Positions 52,960 to 61,921 of a DNA stretch of 64,000 nt are shown piece by piece; within the stretch, counting starts at the first letter, position 1, and every line of letters starts with the position of its first letter. The stretch lies in NCBI RefSeq assembly GCF_000423045.1, contig NZ_KE383971.1, positions 196,092 through 260,091 on the forward strand, in the 5' to 3' direction. The position numbers were made by a program, and so were the translations under genes. The stretch is from Christiangramia portivictoriae DSM 23547 (GTDB taxonomy: Bacteria; Bacteroidota; Bacteroidia; Flavobacteriales; Flavobacteriaceae). Under the pieces are notes generated by a model. The model searched no databases. It was not told the DNA's origin and saw only the letters and a program-made list of their open reading frames with translations.

Positions 52960-53355
52960 ATGAAAAATCACTTCAATATCACGAGAGATTTTTTACTGGA
53001 ATTAAATTTTAATATCACCCGGGAGAATCCGGAAGACGGACTCCTGGTGATCCAAAAAGAAAATTCTGGAATTAGAAATCTTATCGTAGGCGTTGCTCCG
53101 CCAATCCTGATCATGGAGCAGTACATATTTAAGATCAACAACCAGTCTGAAAAGATCTTTAAAAGTTTATTGCAGAAGAATCGTGACATTGTTCACGGAG
53201 CTTTTGTCCTGGACGAGTCTGGTGAAAAAGTCATTTACCGTGACACCCTTCAAATCGAGAATCTGGATCTGAACGAACTGGAAGGGAGCTTAAACTCACT
53301 TAGCTTATTAATGAGTGAATATTCAGATCAAATCATTGAATTCTCAAAATATTAA
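52960..53355 (+). CDS. YbjN/CesT-like small protein
   Basis: The 131-residue protein has no signal peptide. Its pattern of an N-terminal helix (NHFNITRDFLLELNFNITRE), beta strands (GLLVIQKENSGIRNLIVGVA; IVHGAFVLDESGEKVIYRDT) and a C-terminal helix (ELEGSLNSLSLLMSEYSDQI) fits the type III chaperone-like (CesT/YbjN) fold. Such proteins usually bind a partner protein. As first gene of the PspA-flotillin-ATPase operon it may act as an adaptor, analogous to small partners of PspA paralogues elsewhere. That role is inferred. Confidence 0.7.
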   Translation: MKNHFNITRDFLLELNFNITRENPEDGLLVIQKENSGIRNLIVGVAPPILIMEQYIFKINNQSEKIFKSLLQKNRDIVHGAFVLDESGEKVIYRDTLQIENLDLNELEGSLNSLSLLMSEYSDQIIEFSKY

Positions 53356-53366
53356 AAATCAGCATT

Positions 53367-54083
53367 ATGAACATCTTTAAGAGATTATTTAAAATAGGGG
53401 AGGCAGAAACAAATTCTGCCCTGGACAAAATGGAAGATCCCATCAAAATGACCGAGCAGGGCATTAGAGATATGAAGCTTGACCTGGATAAAAGTCTGGA
53501 AGCGCTGGCACAGGTGAAAGCACTGGCTATAAGAGCGAAGAACGACCAGGAGGAATTTCAGAATAAAGTGGACGATTACCAGAATAAAGCCATTATCATC
53601 CTGAAAAAAGCGCATTCCAAGGATATGGAGCAGGCAGAGGCAGATCGCCTAGCGCAGGAAGCTCTTGTGCAAAAAGAAGCGGCACAGCAGCAGGTTCTAC
53701 GAGCAAAGGAAGAGTCGGTTAAATTCGATAATAATGTTGCTCAACTGCAAAAGAATATCCAGACTATAAAAGCAAATATCGGGAACTGGGAGAATGAACT
53801 CAAAACCCTGAAAGCAAGGGTCAAGGTTTCCAACGCTACCAAAAACCTGAACAAGCAAATGGCTGAACTTGATAGCACCGGTACGGTTTCTATGCTGGAG
53901 CGTATGAAGGAAAAAGTAGCCCAGGAAGAAGCGCTGGCAGAAGCTTATGGAGATATCGCCAGTGCCTCCAAATCTATCGATGAGGAAATAGATAAGGCGG
54001 CAGATACCACAAAAGCCCAGGCAAGTGATGAACTGGCGAAGCTGAAAGAACAACTTGGAATGAAAGATTCTAAAAACGAATAA
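53367..54083 (+). CDS. PspA/IM30 family protein
   Basis: This 238-residue, almost entirely helical protein matches the ESCRT-III-like PspA/Vipp1 family. The N-terminal amphipathic helix is MNIFKRLFKIGEAETNSALD, followed by KMEDPIKMTEQGIRDMKLDL, the long hairpin coiled coil (QVLRAKEESVKFDNNVAQLQ) and C-terminal helices (LAEAYGDIASASKSIDEEID). These proteins polymerise on stressed membranes and preserve or remodel them. It starts 11 bp after the ybjN-like gene and ends 2 bp before the OB-fold gene. Confidence 0.93.
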   Translation: MNIFKRLFKIGEAETNSALDKMEDPIKMTEQGIRDMKLDLDKSLEALAQVKALAIRAKNDQEEFQNKVDDYQNKAIIILKKAHSKDMEQAEADRLAQEALVQKEAAQQQVLRAKEESVKFDNNVAQLQKNIQTIKANIGNWENELKTLKARVKVSNATKNLNKQMAELDSTGTVSMLERMKEKVAQEEALAEAYGDIASASKSIDEEIDKAADTTKAQASDELAKLKEQLGMKDSKNE

Positions 54084-54085
54084 AC

Positions 54086-54796
54086 TTGGATAACCTAATC
54101 AACATACTTTTTTCAGAGGTAAACGTGATCCTGAGCGTATTGCTCATCATCCTGATTCTCTACTGGATCATCACCATGATAGGTGGCCTGGATTTCGATC
54201 CAGATTTCGATATCGATGTAGAAGTTGATGCAGATGTGGATCTGGATTCCGGCATCGAAGGGGGGAATATGGACTTTGAAGATATTTCCAATACCGAGAT
54301 CAACCAGGAAGATGTGGTGGGGAAAAGGCGAAAACCTTTAAAATGGTGGCAGATTTTCCTTATCTACTTCAATTTTGTGGGACTGCCATTCATGTTCACT
54401 TTTACTTTCTGGATCTTTGTCTGGTGGTTTATCACCACACTGGTTACGGCGATCACAGCGACTTATGACAATTTCATAGGTTTTGGGATCATGCTCCTGG
54501 CTTTGTTTCCGGCACTAATAGTGACTAAAATTCTAACCACCCCTTTTAAAGGTTTCTTCAAAAACCTGAATAAGGATGGTGATGCGCCCATCGATTATCT
54601 TGGCAGGAAGGCCACTTTGTTATCTACAATTTCCGAAGACCGAATGGGAAATGCTGAGGTGAGTGTTAACGGCGATAGTTTGTCTATCTATGTAAAGTCA
54701 CTTACCGGTGATGTACTCTCTTATGGAAGCAGTGTTCTCATTATCAAGCGATCTCCAGATCGCAATTATTACCTCGTACAATCATATAACGAATAA
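54086..54796 (+). CDS. Membrane protein with C-terminal OB fold (YqiJ/NfeD-like)
   Basis: The 236-residue protein starts at TTG (54086), 2 bp after the pspA stop; the hydrophobic N-terminal helix begins directly after it. Membrane helices are at about 9-33, 88-112 and 118-142. An Asp-rich loop (FDPDFDIDVEVDADVDLDSG) lies between the first two. The C-terminal 60 residues form an OB-type barrel (APIDYLGRKATLLSTISEDR; GNAEVSVNGDSLSIYVKS). NfeD and YqiJ proteins with such domains are standard partners of flotillins, and the flotillin gene follows 15 bp downstream. It probably docks the flotillin scaffold in the inner membrane. Confidence 0.82.
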   Translation: MDNLINILFSEVNVILSVLLIILILYWIITMIGGLDFDPDFDIDVEVDADVDLDSGIEGGNMDFEDISNTEINQEDVVGKRRKPLKWWQIFLIYFNFVGLPFMFTFTFWIFVWWFITTLVTAITATYDNFIGFGIMLLALFPALIVTKILTTPFKGFFKNLNKDGDAPIDYLGRKATLLSTISEDRMGNAEVSVNGDSLSIYVKSLTGDVLSYGSSVLIIKRSPDRNYYLVQSYNE

Positions 54797-54811
54797 TCTA
54801 AACTAACTACA

Positions 54812-56887
54812 ATGGAATCAATCTTACCAATTATTGGAATTGGAATTGGCGTCTTGCTATTTCTAATCATCGTTTACTTCGCGATCATCGCGATGTTCTA
54901 TAAAAAAATTCCCCAGGGACAGGCACTCATCAGGACCGGCTTTGGAGGGACAAAGGTCGCTACAGATAAAGGTTTGTATACCGTACCTGTTTTCCATAAG
55001 ACAGAAGTTATGGACATCTCTGTTAAGAAGATCCAGATCGAAAGACTCGCACACGAAGGTCTTATTTGTAAAGACAATATGCGTGCAGATATCAAAGTGG
55101 CCTTTTTCGTGCGTGTGAACAATGATATCGAATATATCAAGAAAGTGGCGCAAACCATAGGTGTGGACCGAGCCTCTAAAATTGCCACGCTGGAAGATCT
55201 TTTTGAAGCAAAGTTTTCAGAAGCATTAAAAACAGTGGGTAAAAAATTCGATTTTATCGAACTTTATGAAGCCAGACGTGAATTTCGTGATGAAATTGTA
55301 AATATTATCGGGACAGATTTGAATGGCTATACGCTGGAAGATTGTGCGATCGATTTCCTGGAGCAGACTTCAGTAAAGGAATTAAAGCCGGATAATATCC
55401 TCGATGCGGAAGGGATCAAGAAGATCACCGAACTTACCGCCGTGCAGAACATGAAGGCCAATCTTATCAAGCGCGATGAGGAAAAAACCATCAGGAAGCA
55501 GGATGTGGAAGCTCGTGAAGCAATTCTTGAACTGGATAAGCAGTTAGCTGAAAAAGAAGAACAGCAGAAACGTGAAATTTCGAATATCAAGGCTCGTGAA
55601 GAAGCTGAAACTTTAAAAGTTAATGAAGAAGAACGCCTGAAATCTGAAAGCGCGCGAATTGCTACGGAAGAAAAAGTGAAGGTTGCTGAAGAAAACATGC
55701 AACGCCAGATCATTGTGGCGCTTAAAAATAAAGAGCGTACCGATGCTGTGGAATCTGAAAGAGTCGAAAAAGACAGACTACTGGAGGCGACCGAACGTGA
55801 AAGAGTGGTAACTCTTGCTCAGATCGAGAAAGAAAAAGTAGTGGAAGTTGAGAAGAAAAATATCCAGGATGTGATTCGCGATCGAGTGATGCTGGAAAAA
55901 GGTGTAGTGGAAGAGCAGGAGAACATGAAAGATATCCAGGCATTTAAAACAGCCGACAGGGATAAGCAGGTTAAAATCACTACTGCGGAAGCATCTGCCC
56001 AGGAAGAATTGATCAAAACGATTAAATCTGCAGAAGCTCAGAAGGAAGCCGCCAAGCAAAAAGCTGAAGAGATCAATATCGAAGCACTTGCTCATAAAGA
56101 AGCCAGCCAGAAACAAGCTGAAGCCAGAAAAATACTTGCTGAAGCCCAGGCGAAAGAAGAAGCGACTGTTGGTATGTCTGAAGCTCAGGTGATGCATGCG
56201 AAGGCTGATGCCAACGAGCGTCAGGGACTTGTGGAAGCGAATATCATCGAGAAAAAAGCACGTGCTGAAGCGGCCGGAATGGAAGCCAAAGCAGATGCGA
56301 AACGTAAAGATGGACTTGCTGAAGCTGATGTGATTAAAGAGAAAGCGATAGCCGATGCTTCAGGAATCGAGGAGAAAGCTGCAGCCATGAAGAAACTGGA
56401 TGGTGTTGGAAAAGAGCATGAAGAGTTCAAATTAAGACTGAACAAAGATCTTCAGGTAGATCTCGCCAATATCAATATTCAGAAGGAAATCGCAGATGCA
56501 CAGGCGCAGGTTATTGGAGATGCTTTGAAAGCTGCTAAGATCGACATCGTTGGTGGAGAGACTATGTTCTTTGATCAAATCGTGGGACAGATCACCAGAG
56601 GTAAAGGATACGACAGGCTTGTCCAAAACTCTACGAACATCCAGGAGGTAAAAACTGCCATTCTTGGTAGTGAAGATGTAAAGGGAAATTTGTTGGAAAA
56701 AGTAAGAGACTTCGCGTCTAAATATGGAGTAAGTACCGAGGATATCAAAAATCTTAGTATTGCGTCACTCATCACAGATCTTAAGATAAAATCTGATGAT
56801 AAAGAAGAGCAAACCATGCTCGGCAATCTTCTGAACCTGGCGAAAGGTCTGGGAATTCAGGATAAGCCGATCTCAAAACTCAGATAA
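54812..56887 (+). CDS. Flotillin (SPFH/Band 7) family protein, YqiK-like
   Basis: The 691-residue protein has one N-terminal membrane helix (about 5-29) and an SPFH domain (about 35-205, with YKKIPQGQALIRTGFGGTKV; FVRVNNDIEYIKKVAQTIGV). A very long Glu/Ala/Lys-rich coiled coil (about 215-560, repeated KADANERQG / EAKADAKRKDG units) and a globular tail with GGETMFFDQIVGQITRG follow. Flotillins oligomerise into membrane microdomain scaffolds. The YqiK type is longer than eukaryotic flotillins. Position between the OB-fold protein and the giant ATPase indicates a shared membrane complex. Confidence 0.93.
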   Translation: MESILPIIGIGIGVLLFLIIVYFAIIAMFYKKIPQGQALIRTGFGGTKVATDKGLYTVPVFHKTEVMDISVKKIQIERLAHEGLICKDNMRADIKVAFFVRVNNDIEYIKKVAQTIGVDRASKIATLEDLFEAKFSEALKTVGKKFDFIELYEARREFRDEIVNIIGTDLNGYTLEDCAIDFLEQTSVKELKPDNILDAEGIKKITELTAVQNMKANLIKRDEEKTIRKQDVEAREAILELDKQLAEKEEQQKREISNIKAREEAETLKVNEEERLKSESARIATEEKVKVAEENMQRQIIVALKNKERTDAVESERVEKDRLLEATERERVVTLAQIEKEKVVEVEKKNIQDVIRDRVMLEKGVVEEQENMKDIQAFKTADRDKQVKITTAEASAQEELIKTIKSAEAQKEAAKQKAEEINIEALAHKEASQKQAEARKILAEAQAKEEATVGMSEAQVMHAKADANERQGLVEANIIEKKARAEAAGMEAKADAKRKDGLAEADVIKEKAIADASGIEEKAAAMKKLDGVGKEHEEFKLRLNKDLQVDLANINIQKEIADAQAQVIGDALKAAKIDIVGGETMFFDQIVGQITRGKGYDRLVQNSTNIQEVKTAILGSEDVKGNLLEKVRDFASKYGVSTEDIKNLSIASLITDLKIKSDDKEEQTMLGNLLNLAKGLGIQDKPISKLR

Positions 56888-56894
56888 TTAAAAT

Positions 56895-56915
56895 AGCCGG
56901 TGCCTGGCACCGGCT
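56895..56915 (+). other. Intercistronic hairpin between flotillin and ATPase genes
   Basis: AGCCGGTGC (56895-56903), loop CTG, GCACCGGCT (56907-56915) is a perfect, GC-rich 9-bp stem followed by TCCTT, not a full T run. It may attenuate or stabilise the upstream message rather than terminate fully. Confidence 0.5.
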
Positions 56916-56962
56916 TCCTTAAAAATCTACATCAAATACATCACAAACTTCAGGAAGAGAAT

Positions 56963-59900
56963 ATGGCAAAGGAACCCATAAAGGAAGAGAATGCGCAAAA
57001 ACTGGATGTTGGTACCTACGAGGTAATCCAGGGCAGACTGCAAAAACAAAAAACAGAACTTCAGGCCAGGCTTCAGAAATTAAATGAAGAGCGGCAAAAG
57101 GTTTTTGGGTCTCTGGAAACAAAGCTTATTGCCAATGACCGCATTAACACTGAAAACAATTGTATCGCCCGGGATATCGTTTCGCTTGGGAACACCTGTG
57201 TTTTTGGTTATAATGTGCATTTCGGCCTGCGTACAGAGATCTCCTTGAATGATGTGATGAGCGTCTACAGGTTTGAGAACAATGCTTTTGAAGCGATCGA
57301 TACAGGTCTTCTAAAAGACGAAGTTTTCGAATCTGATTTTAAAAATCTTTATAAGTATTACAGGAATACCATTTTCTCGAAATTCGCGGTTATTGGAAAT
57401 TACCTGTATATGGTTTTCCGATTAAGTGAGAGTGTGACAGATATCAAAACCTTCAAATGGCTTATTAAAGATGAAGGTTTGCAATATGTGGACAATCGCA
57501 GTGATCACGAATACAAACTGCCATCACAACACGAATTTAACTGGCAGGAAGTATCCAGAGATCAGCATCGGCAGGGAGTTCATGCGCATGTTTCTATTCT
57601 GGATCGTGTTTTTGTAGAGACCATTGGCGGCGATCTTACGATCAAGATCGAAGATAATACCAATGATGGAAAAGGAATCTATTCCGAAGAAGTGGAGCAT
57701 AGGGATCAAACCCTGGATGACGGGCAGTATAGATTTGCCAACCTGGGGAATTTGATCATTCTTGAGATCAAACCCTTTCAGGAAACTCCGCGTTATTTTG
57801 TGTATAATCATAAACTTCGGGAAGTACAAAAAATTAGCAGTATCAAGGATACCTGCGTTTTATTGCCAGATGATCAGGGAATAATATTTCCAACCGGATA
57901 TTATTTGCAAACCGGGGAGTATCATTTATTCGATCATAGCATTCCGAATTTAAGATTTCAGGAAAAGATCAGTTCTCCCAATGGCGAGGATTTTCTGTAT
58001 GTTTTTTATGCTCCGGAAAACGGACTGTACAACCTGATGAGCTACAACGTGATCTCCCAGGAAATACAAACTCCAATTATTTGCAACGGTTTTACCATTC
58101 TCGAGAATGGGGAGTTATGCTACTTCAAAAATGAGAACGAACAAACCAAACACCATGTGATCCAGATCTGGCAAACGCCATATTTAAATGGCGATTTTAT
58201 GCCTTCCAGTCATAAGGATAGCCTTTTATATAAGATCGGGAACAAGGATATCGTAAAAGCGATGGCTGAGGTTAACGGACTCGTAAATTTGCTCAATAAA
58301 GAGGATAATTATGATGGTTTGTATGCAGATCTTTCCAAGCGTTCCAAAGATATTCTGGATGCTTATTACTGGCTGAAAGAAGAGGAAACTCAGCTTCTAA
58401 ATGAACCACTTCGGGAAATCAACCAGGCGGCAAATGCGGCGATGGATGAATTTGAAAAGGTGCTGGAACTTAAAAAGAATGCAAGGCAGAAAACTAACGA
58501 AATAGGCAAAGAAGCGGAGCAAATTTTTAATAAGATTAAAAGTTCTGGTTTTCGCGATATCAATGATTTCGTAAATGCGCTTACTCAGCTTAGATCCCTT
58601 CGCGGTGAAGCGATAAGTTTGAAAGAGGTTCGTTATGTAGATGAGCAATTCATTGAGAACCTTGAAGAGCAGATTGCTGAACAAACTACCAGAATCTCAC
58701 GACGATGTGTGGAATTTTTGCTGGATGAAAAAGCTCTGAATCCCTATTACAAAGCTGTAAGTGCAAAGGAAGAACAGCTGTCTGAGATTAAAAAGGTAGT
58801 GGATGCCCGAAAACTGGAAGAAGAAGTCAATAAAACTTCAGAAGATTTGGAATTATTGATCGATATCGTTTCCAATCTTGAAATTGAGGATACTTCGCAT
58901 TCTACAAAGATCATCAATAACATCTCGCTGATTTTTTCTTCGATCAACCAGTTAAAGGCAGAGATCAGGAAGAAAAGAAAGTCTCTTGGAAGTGCTGAAG
59001 CCCAGGCCGACTTTGCCGCGCAATTGAAGCTTATCGATCAAAGTATCATCAACTATCTTGATATTGCAGACACTCCGGAAAAATGTGATGATTTTCAAAC
59101 CAGGATTTCTATACAGCTGGAAGAACTGGAAGGGAAGTTTGCCGATTATGAAGAATTCATCGAGCTTATTATTGAGAAGCGGGAAGAGGTTTATAATGCT
59201 TTCGAGGCGCGCAAGAATACACTTGTAGAAAAGCGGAATAAACGCGCGGTTACTTTACAAAATTCCGCAGAAAGAATTCTGAAAGGGGTACGTAAGAAAT
59301 CTGAATCTTTCCACGAGGTTTCAGAGATCAATGCCTATTTCGCTGCAGATATCCTGGTGAACAAAGCTCGCGATATTGCCGGGCAACTTCAGGAAATGGA
59401 TGACAGTGGTAAGGCTGAAGAAATCCAGTCCATGCTGAAGTCGGCACGGGAAGATGCACTGCGAAAACTCAAGGATAAAAAAGAAATTTACGAGGATGGC
59501 GATACGATCATCAAGCTTGGAAAACACAAATTTGGCGTTAATAAACAGGAGCTTGATCTTACGATCTTATATGTGGATGATGCTTTGCATTATCATATCA
59601 CTGGAACCGATTTTTATCAGAAGATCGAAAACGAGACGCTTCTGAAATCTGAACAATACTGGAGTCAGGATTATATTTCAGAAAATAAAAATATCTACCG
59701 CGCCGGTTTTCTCGCGTATAAGTTATTCCGAAGATTTGGTGAAGCATTGAAAGATCATACAGAGGAAGATTTGATCAGGCTGGTGCAGGAAGAGAGCAGT
59801 AAGGATTATTCTGAAGGATATGTAAAAGGAATTCATGATCTGGACGCGGCAAAAATCCTATCTGTGCTGCTGGAAAAACACGAGGCCCTGGATTTGCTTC

Positions 59901-61840
59901 GGTATCATCCTGTTATTCGTTCCTGCGCGCAATTCTTCTGGAAATTTTCTTCTGCGGAAATACGGTCCAATTTAGATAAGAACATCAAAGCAGCGGGAGA
60001 AGTCTTGCAAATTTTTCCAAATTCCAGAGAATACCATTCATTGCTGAAAATACTAACCAAAGAGATCCAGGAATTTGGGCAGGAATCAGGAATTTTTGAG
60101 CCGGAGCTGGCTTCTGAAGCTGCAGCATATCTATTCGAGGAACTGCAAAATGATGATGATTTTCAAAAAAGCGGAATCGCCATAGGGATCAAAGAAGACT
60201 TTTGGAGTATGCTGAAGTCTGAAAATGCTGACCTGAAATTTAAGGATAGTCTGGAAAACCTGAACTCAAACCAGGCGAAAGTAGCTTTAATAGAGCAGTG
60301 GTTAAAAGCATTTTTGCAGAGCGAGGCGAATGAGCAAACCAATCTGAAAAATAAATACGTGAGTGAAGCAGCGGCGTTGCTGCTTTTTGAAGACGAATCT
60401 GTTCTAAACACAAAATTCACTTCCCCGTCTCTGCAAATAGAGAATCTACGAGGAGAGCATCGTCTGATAAAAGCAGGAGTTTTCGATTTTAATTATCACG
60501 ATTTTGTATCAACTTACAGAAGCTATTTTGAGATCGACGTACCGGCTTACCAGGAATTTAGAAAAGCCAGGCATGATGTGACCCTTCAGCTTAAAGAAGA
60601 TCTTAAACTAGAAGAATTCAAACCGGGAACGCTCAATTCTTTTGTTCGGAATAAATTGATAGACCAGGTTTACTTTCCGCTATTTGGGGATAACCTGGCC
60701 AAACAGCTGGGCACCGTTGGGGATCAGAAACGAACCGATAGAATGGGTTTGCTATTGCTTATCTCTCCGCCTGGTTACGGAAAAACCACTCTAATGGAAT
60801 ATATCGCGAACAGGCTGGGACTGGTTTTTATGAAAATTAATGGTCCCGCAATTGGTCACGAGGTAACTTCAGTAGATCCATCATCAGCTACGAATTCGGC
60901 AGCCCGGGAAGAGCTAAAAAAACTGAATCTTGCCTTTGAAATGGGGAATAACGTGATGCTGTATCTTGACGATATCCAGCATTGCAATCCTGAATTCCTT
61001 CAGAAGTTTATATCTCTTTCCGACGGAACCAGGAAAATTGAAGGAATTTATAATGGAAGATCGAGAACCTATGATATGCGTGGCAAGAAATTTTGCGTGA
61101 TCATGGCCGGGAATCCATATACGGAAAGTGGCGAGAAATTCCAGATTCCCGATATGCTCGCGAACCGTGCAGATATTTACAATCTTGGAGATATTATTGG
61201 AGATACGGCTCACCTGTTCAGGCTGAGTTTGATCGAAAATTCGCTGACTTCCAATCCTGTTCTGCACCAGTTAAGCAGTAAGAATTTTGATGATGTGTAT
61301 AGATTGCTGGACAGAATCGAGAATAACAACCAGGAAGTTCAGCTGGAAGGGAACTATTCGAACCAGGAAGTGCAGGAATATGTGGCTGTTCTGGAGAAAG
61401 TCATACAAATAAGAAACAGTGTTTTGAAGGTTAATGCGGCTTATATAAAAAGTGCAGCGATGGAAGATGAATATCGAACAGAACCATCTTTCAAATTGCA
61501 GGGTTCTTATCGTGATATGAACAAGCTGGTGGCAAAAGTAGTTCCGGTAATGAATGATGCTGAATTACAGAAGCTTATTTTATCGCATTACGAAAGTGAA
61601 TCTCAAACGCTCACTTCAGCTGCGGAAGCAAATTTGTTGAAATATAAAGACCTTACCGGTAGTTTGAATGATGAGGAGCGCAGAAGATGGAATACCATCC
61701 AGGAAACATTTCAGAAGAATAATAAGCTAAAAGGTTTTGGGAACAAAAATGAGTTGGCGCAATTACTATCGCAAATGATGGAATTTACTGATGGTCTGGA
61801 GGGAATTAAAAAAGTATTACAGAATGGTTTAAAAAGGTGA
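56963..61840 (+). CDS. Giant coiled-coil AAA+ ATPase ('DNA repair ATPase' type)
   Basis: From the ATG at 56963, preceded by AGGAAGAGA, the product is 1625 residues. An N-terminal coiled coil (LQKQKTELQARLQKLNEERQ) leads to a beta-rich region of about 400 residues, perhaps a propeller (QETPRYFVYNHKLREVQKIS; FLYVFYAPENGLYNLMSYNV). Extended coiled coils follow (about 480-860). The AAA+ module near the end has Walker A SPPGYGKTT (about 1268-1276) and Walker B VMLYLDDIQ (about 1330). A sensor-like VIMAGNPYTESGEKFQIPDM and NRADIY follow. Annotated homologues are called DNA repair ATPases, without evidence that I can see. Its operon with PspA and flotillin argues for membrane-scaffold remodelling (inference). 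Confidence 0.85.
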   Translation: MAKEPIKEENAQKLDVGTYEVIQGRLQKQKTELQARLQKLNEERQKVFGSLETKLIANDRINTENNCIARDIVSLGNTCVFGYNVHFGLRTEISLNDVMSVYRFENNAFEAIDTGLLKDEVFESDFKNLYKYYRNTIFSKFAVIGNYLYMVFRLSESVTDIKTFKWLIKDEGLQYVDNRSDHEYKLPSQHEFNWQEVSRDQHRQGVHAHVSILDRVFVETIGGDLTIKIEDNTNDGKGIYSEEVEHRDQTLDDGQYRFANLGNLIILEIKPFQETPRYFVYNHKLREVQKISSIKDTCVLLPDDQGIIFPTGYYLQTGEYHLFDHSIPNLRFQEKISSPNGEDFLYVFYAPENGLYNLMSYNVISQEIQTPIICNGFTILENGELCYFKNENEQTKHHVIQIWQTPYLNGDFMPSSHKDSLLYKIGNKDIVKAMAEVNGLVNLLNKEDNYDGLYADLSKRSKDILDAYYWLKEEETQLLNEPLREINQAANAAMDEFEKVLELKKNARQKTNEIGKEAEQIFNKIKSSGFRDINDFVNALTQLRSLRGEAISLKEVRYVDEQFIENLEEQIAEQTTRISRRCVEFLLDEKALNPYYKAVSAKEEQLSEIKKVVDARKLEEEVNKTSEDLELLIDIVSNLEIEDTSHSTKIINNISLIFSSINQLKAEIRKKRKSLGSAEAQADFAAQLKLIDQSIINYLDIADTPEKCDDFQTRISIQLEELEGKFADYEEFIELIIEKREEVYNAFEARKNTLVEKRNKRAVTLQNSAERILKGVRKKSESFHEVSEINAYFAADILVNKARDIAGQLQEMDDSGKAEEIQSMLKSAREDALRKLKDKKEIYEDGDTIIKLGKHKFGVNKQELDLTILYVDDALHYHITGTDFYQKIENETLLKSEQYWSQDYISENKNIYRAGFLAYKLFRRFGEALKDHTEEDLIRLVQEESSKDYSEGYVKGIHDLDAAKILSVLLEKHEALDLLRYHPVIRSCAQFFWKFSSAEIRSNLDKNIKAAGEVLQIFPNSREYHSLLKILTKEIQEFGQESGIFEPELASEAAAYLFEELQNDDDFQKSGIAIGIKEDFWSMLKSENADLKFKDSLENLNSNQAKVALIEQWLKAFLQSEANEQTNLKNKYVSEAAALLLFEDESVLNTKFTSPSLQIENLRGEHRLIKAGVFDFNYHDFVSTYRSYFEIDVPAYQEFRKARHDVTLQLKEDLKLEEFKPGTLNSFVRNKLIDQVYFPLFGDNLAKQLGTVGDQKRTDRMGLLLLISPPGYGKTTLMEYIANRLGLVFMKINGPAIGHEVTSVDPSSATNSAAREELKKLNLAFEMGNNVMLYLDDIQHCNPEFLQKFISLSDGTRKIEGIYNGRSRTYDMRGKKFCVIMAGNPYTESGEKFQIPDMLANRADIYNLGDIIGDTAHLFRLSLIENSLTSNPVLHQLSSKNFDDVYRLLDRIENNNQEVQLEGNYSNQEVQEYVAVLEKVIQIRNSVLKVNAAYIKSAAMEDEYRTEPSFKLQGSYRDMNKLVAKVVPVMNDAELQKLILSHYESESQTLTSAAEANLLKYKDLTGSLNDEERRRWNTIQETFQKNNKLKGFGNKNELAQLLSQMMEFTDGLEGIKKVLQNGLKR

Positions 61841-61921
61841 AACCTGTGAATATTTGAATAAAATTTTTCAGTTTTCAATTAAATAACAGAACTTTCGAAG
61901 TTCTAACCAAACCAACTATTT

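Noticed and set aside
55327-55713. Ser-rich minus-strand frames opposite the flotillin coiled coil
   Set aside because: The Glu/Ala/Lys-rich repeat on the plus strand leaves open frames on the opposite strand; no promoter or signal supports them.
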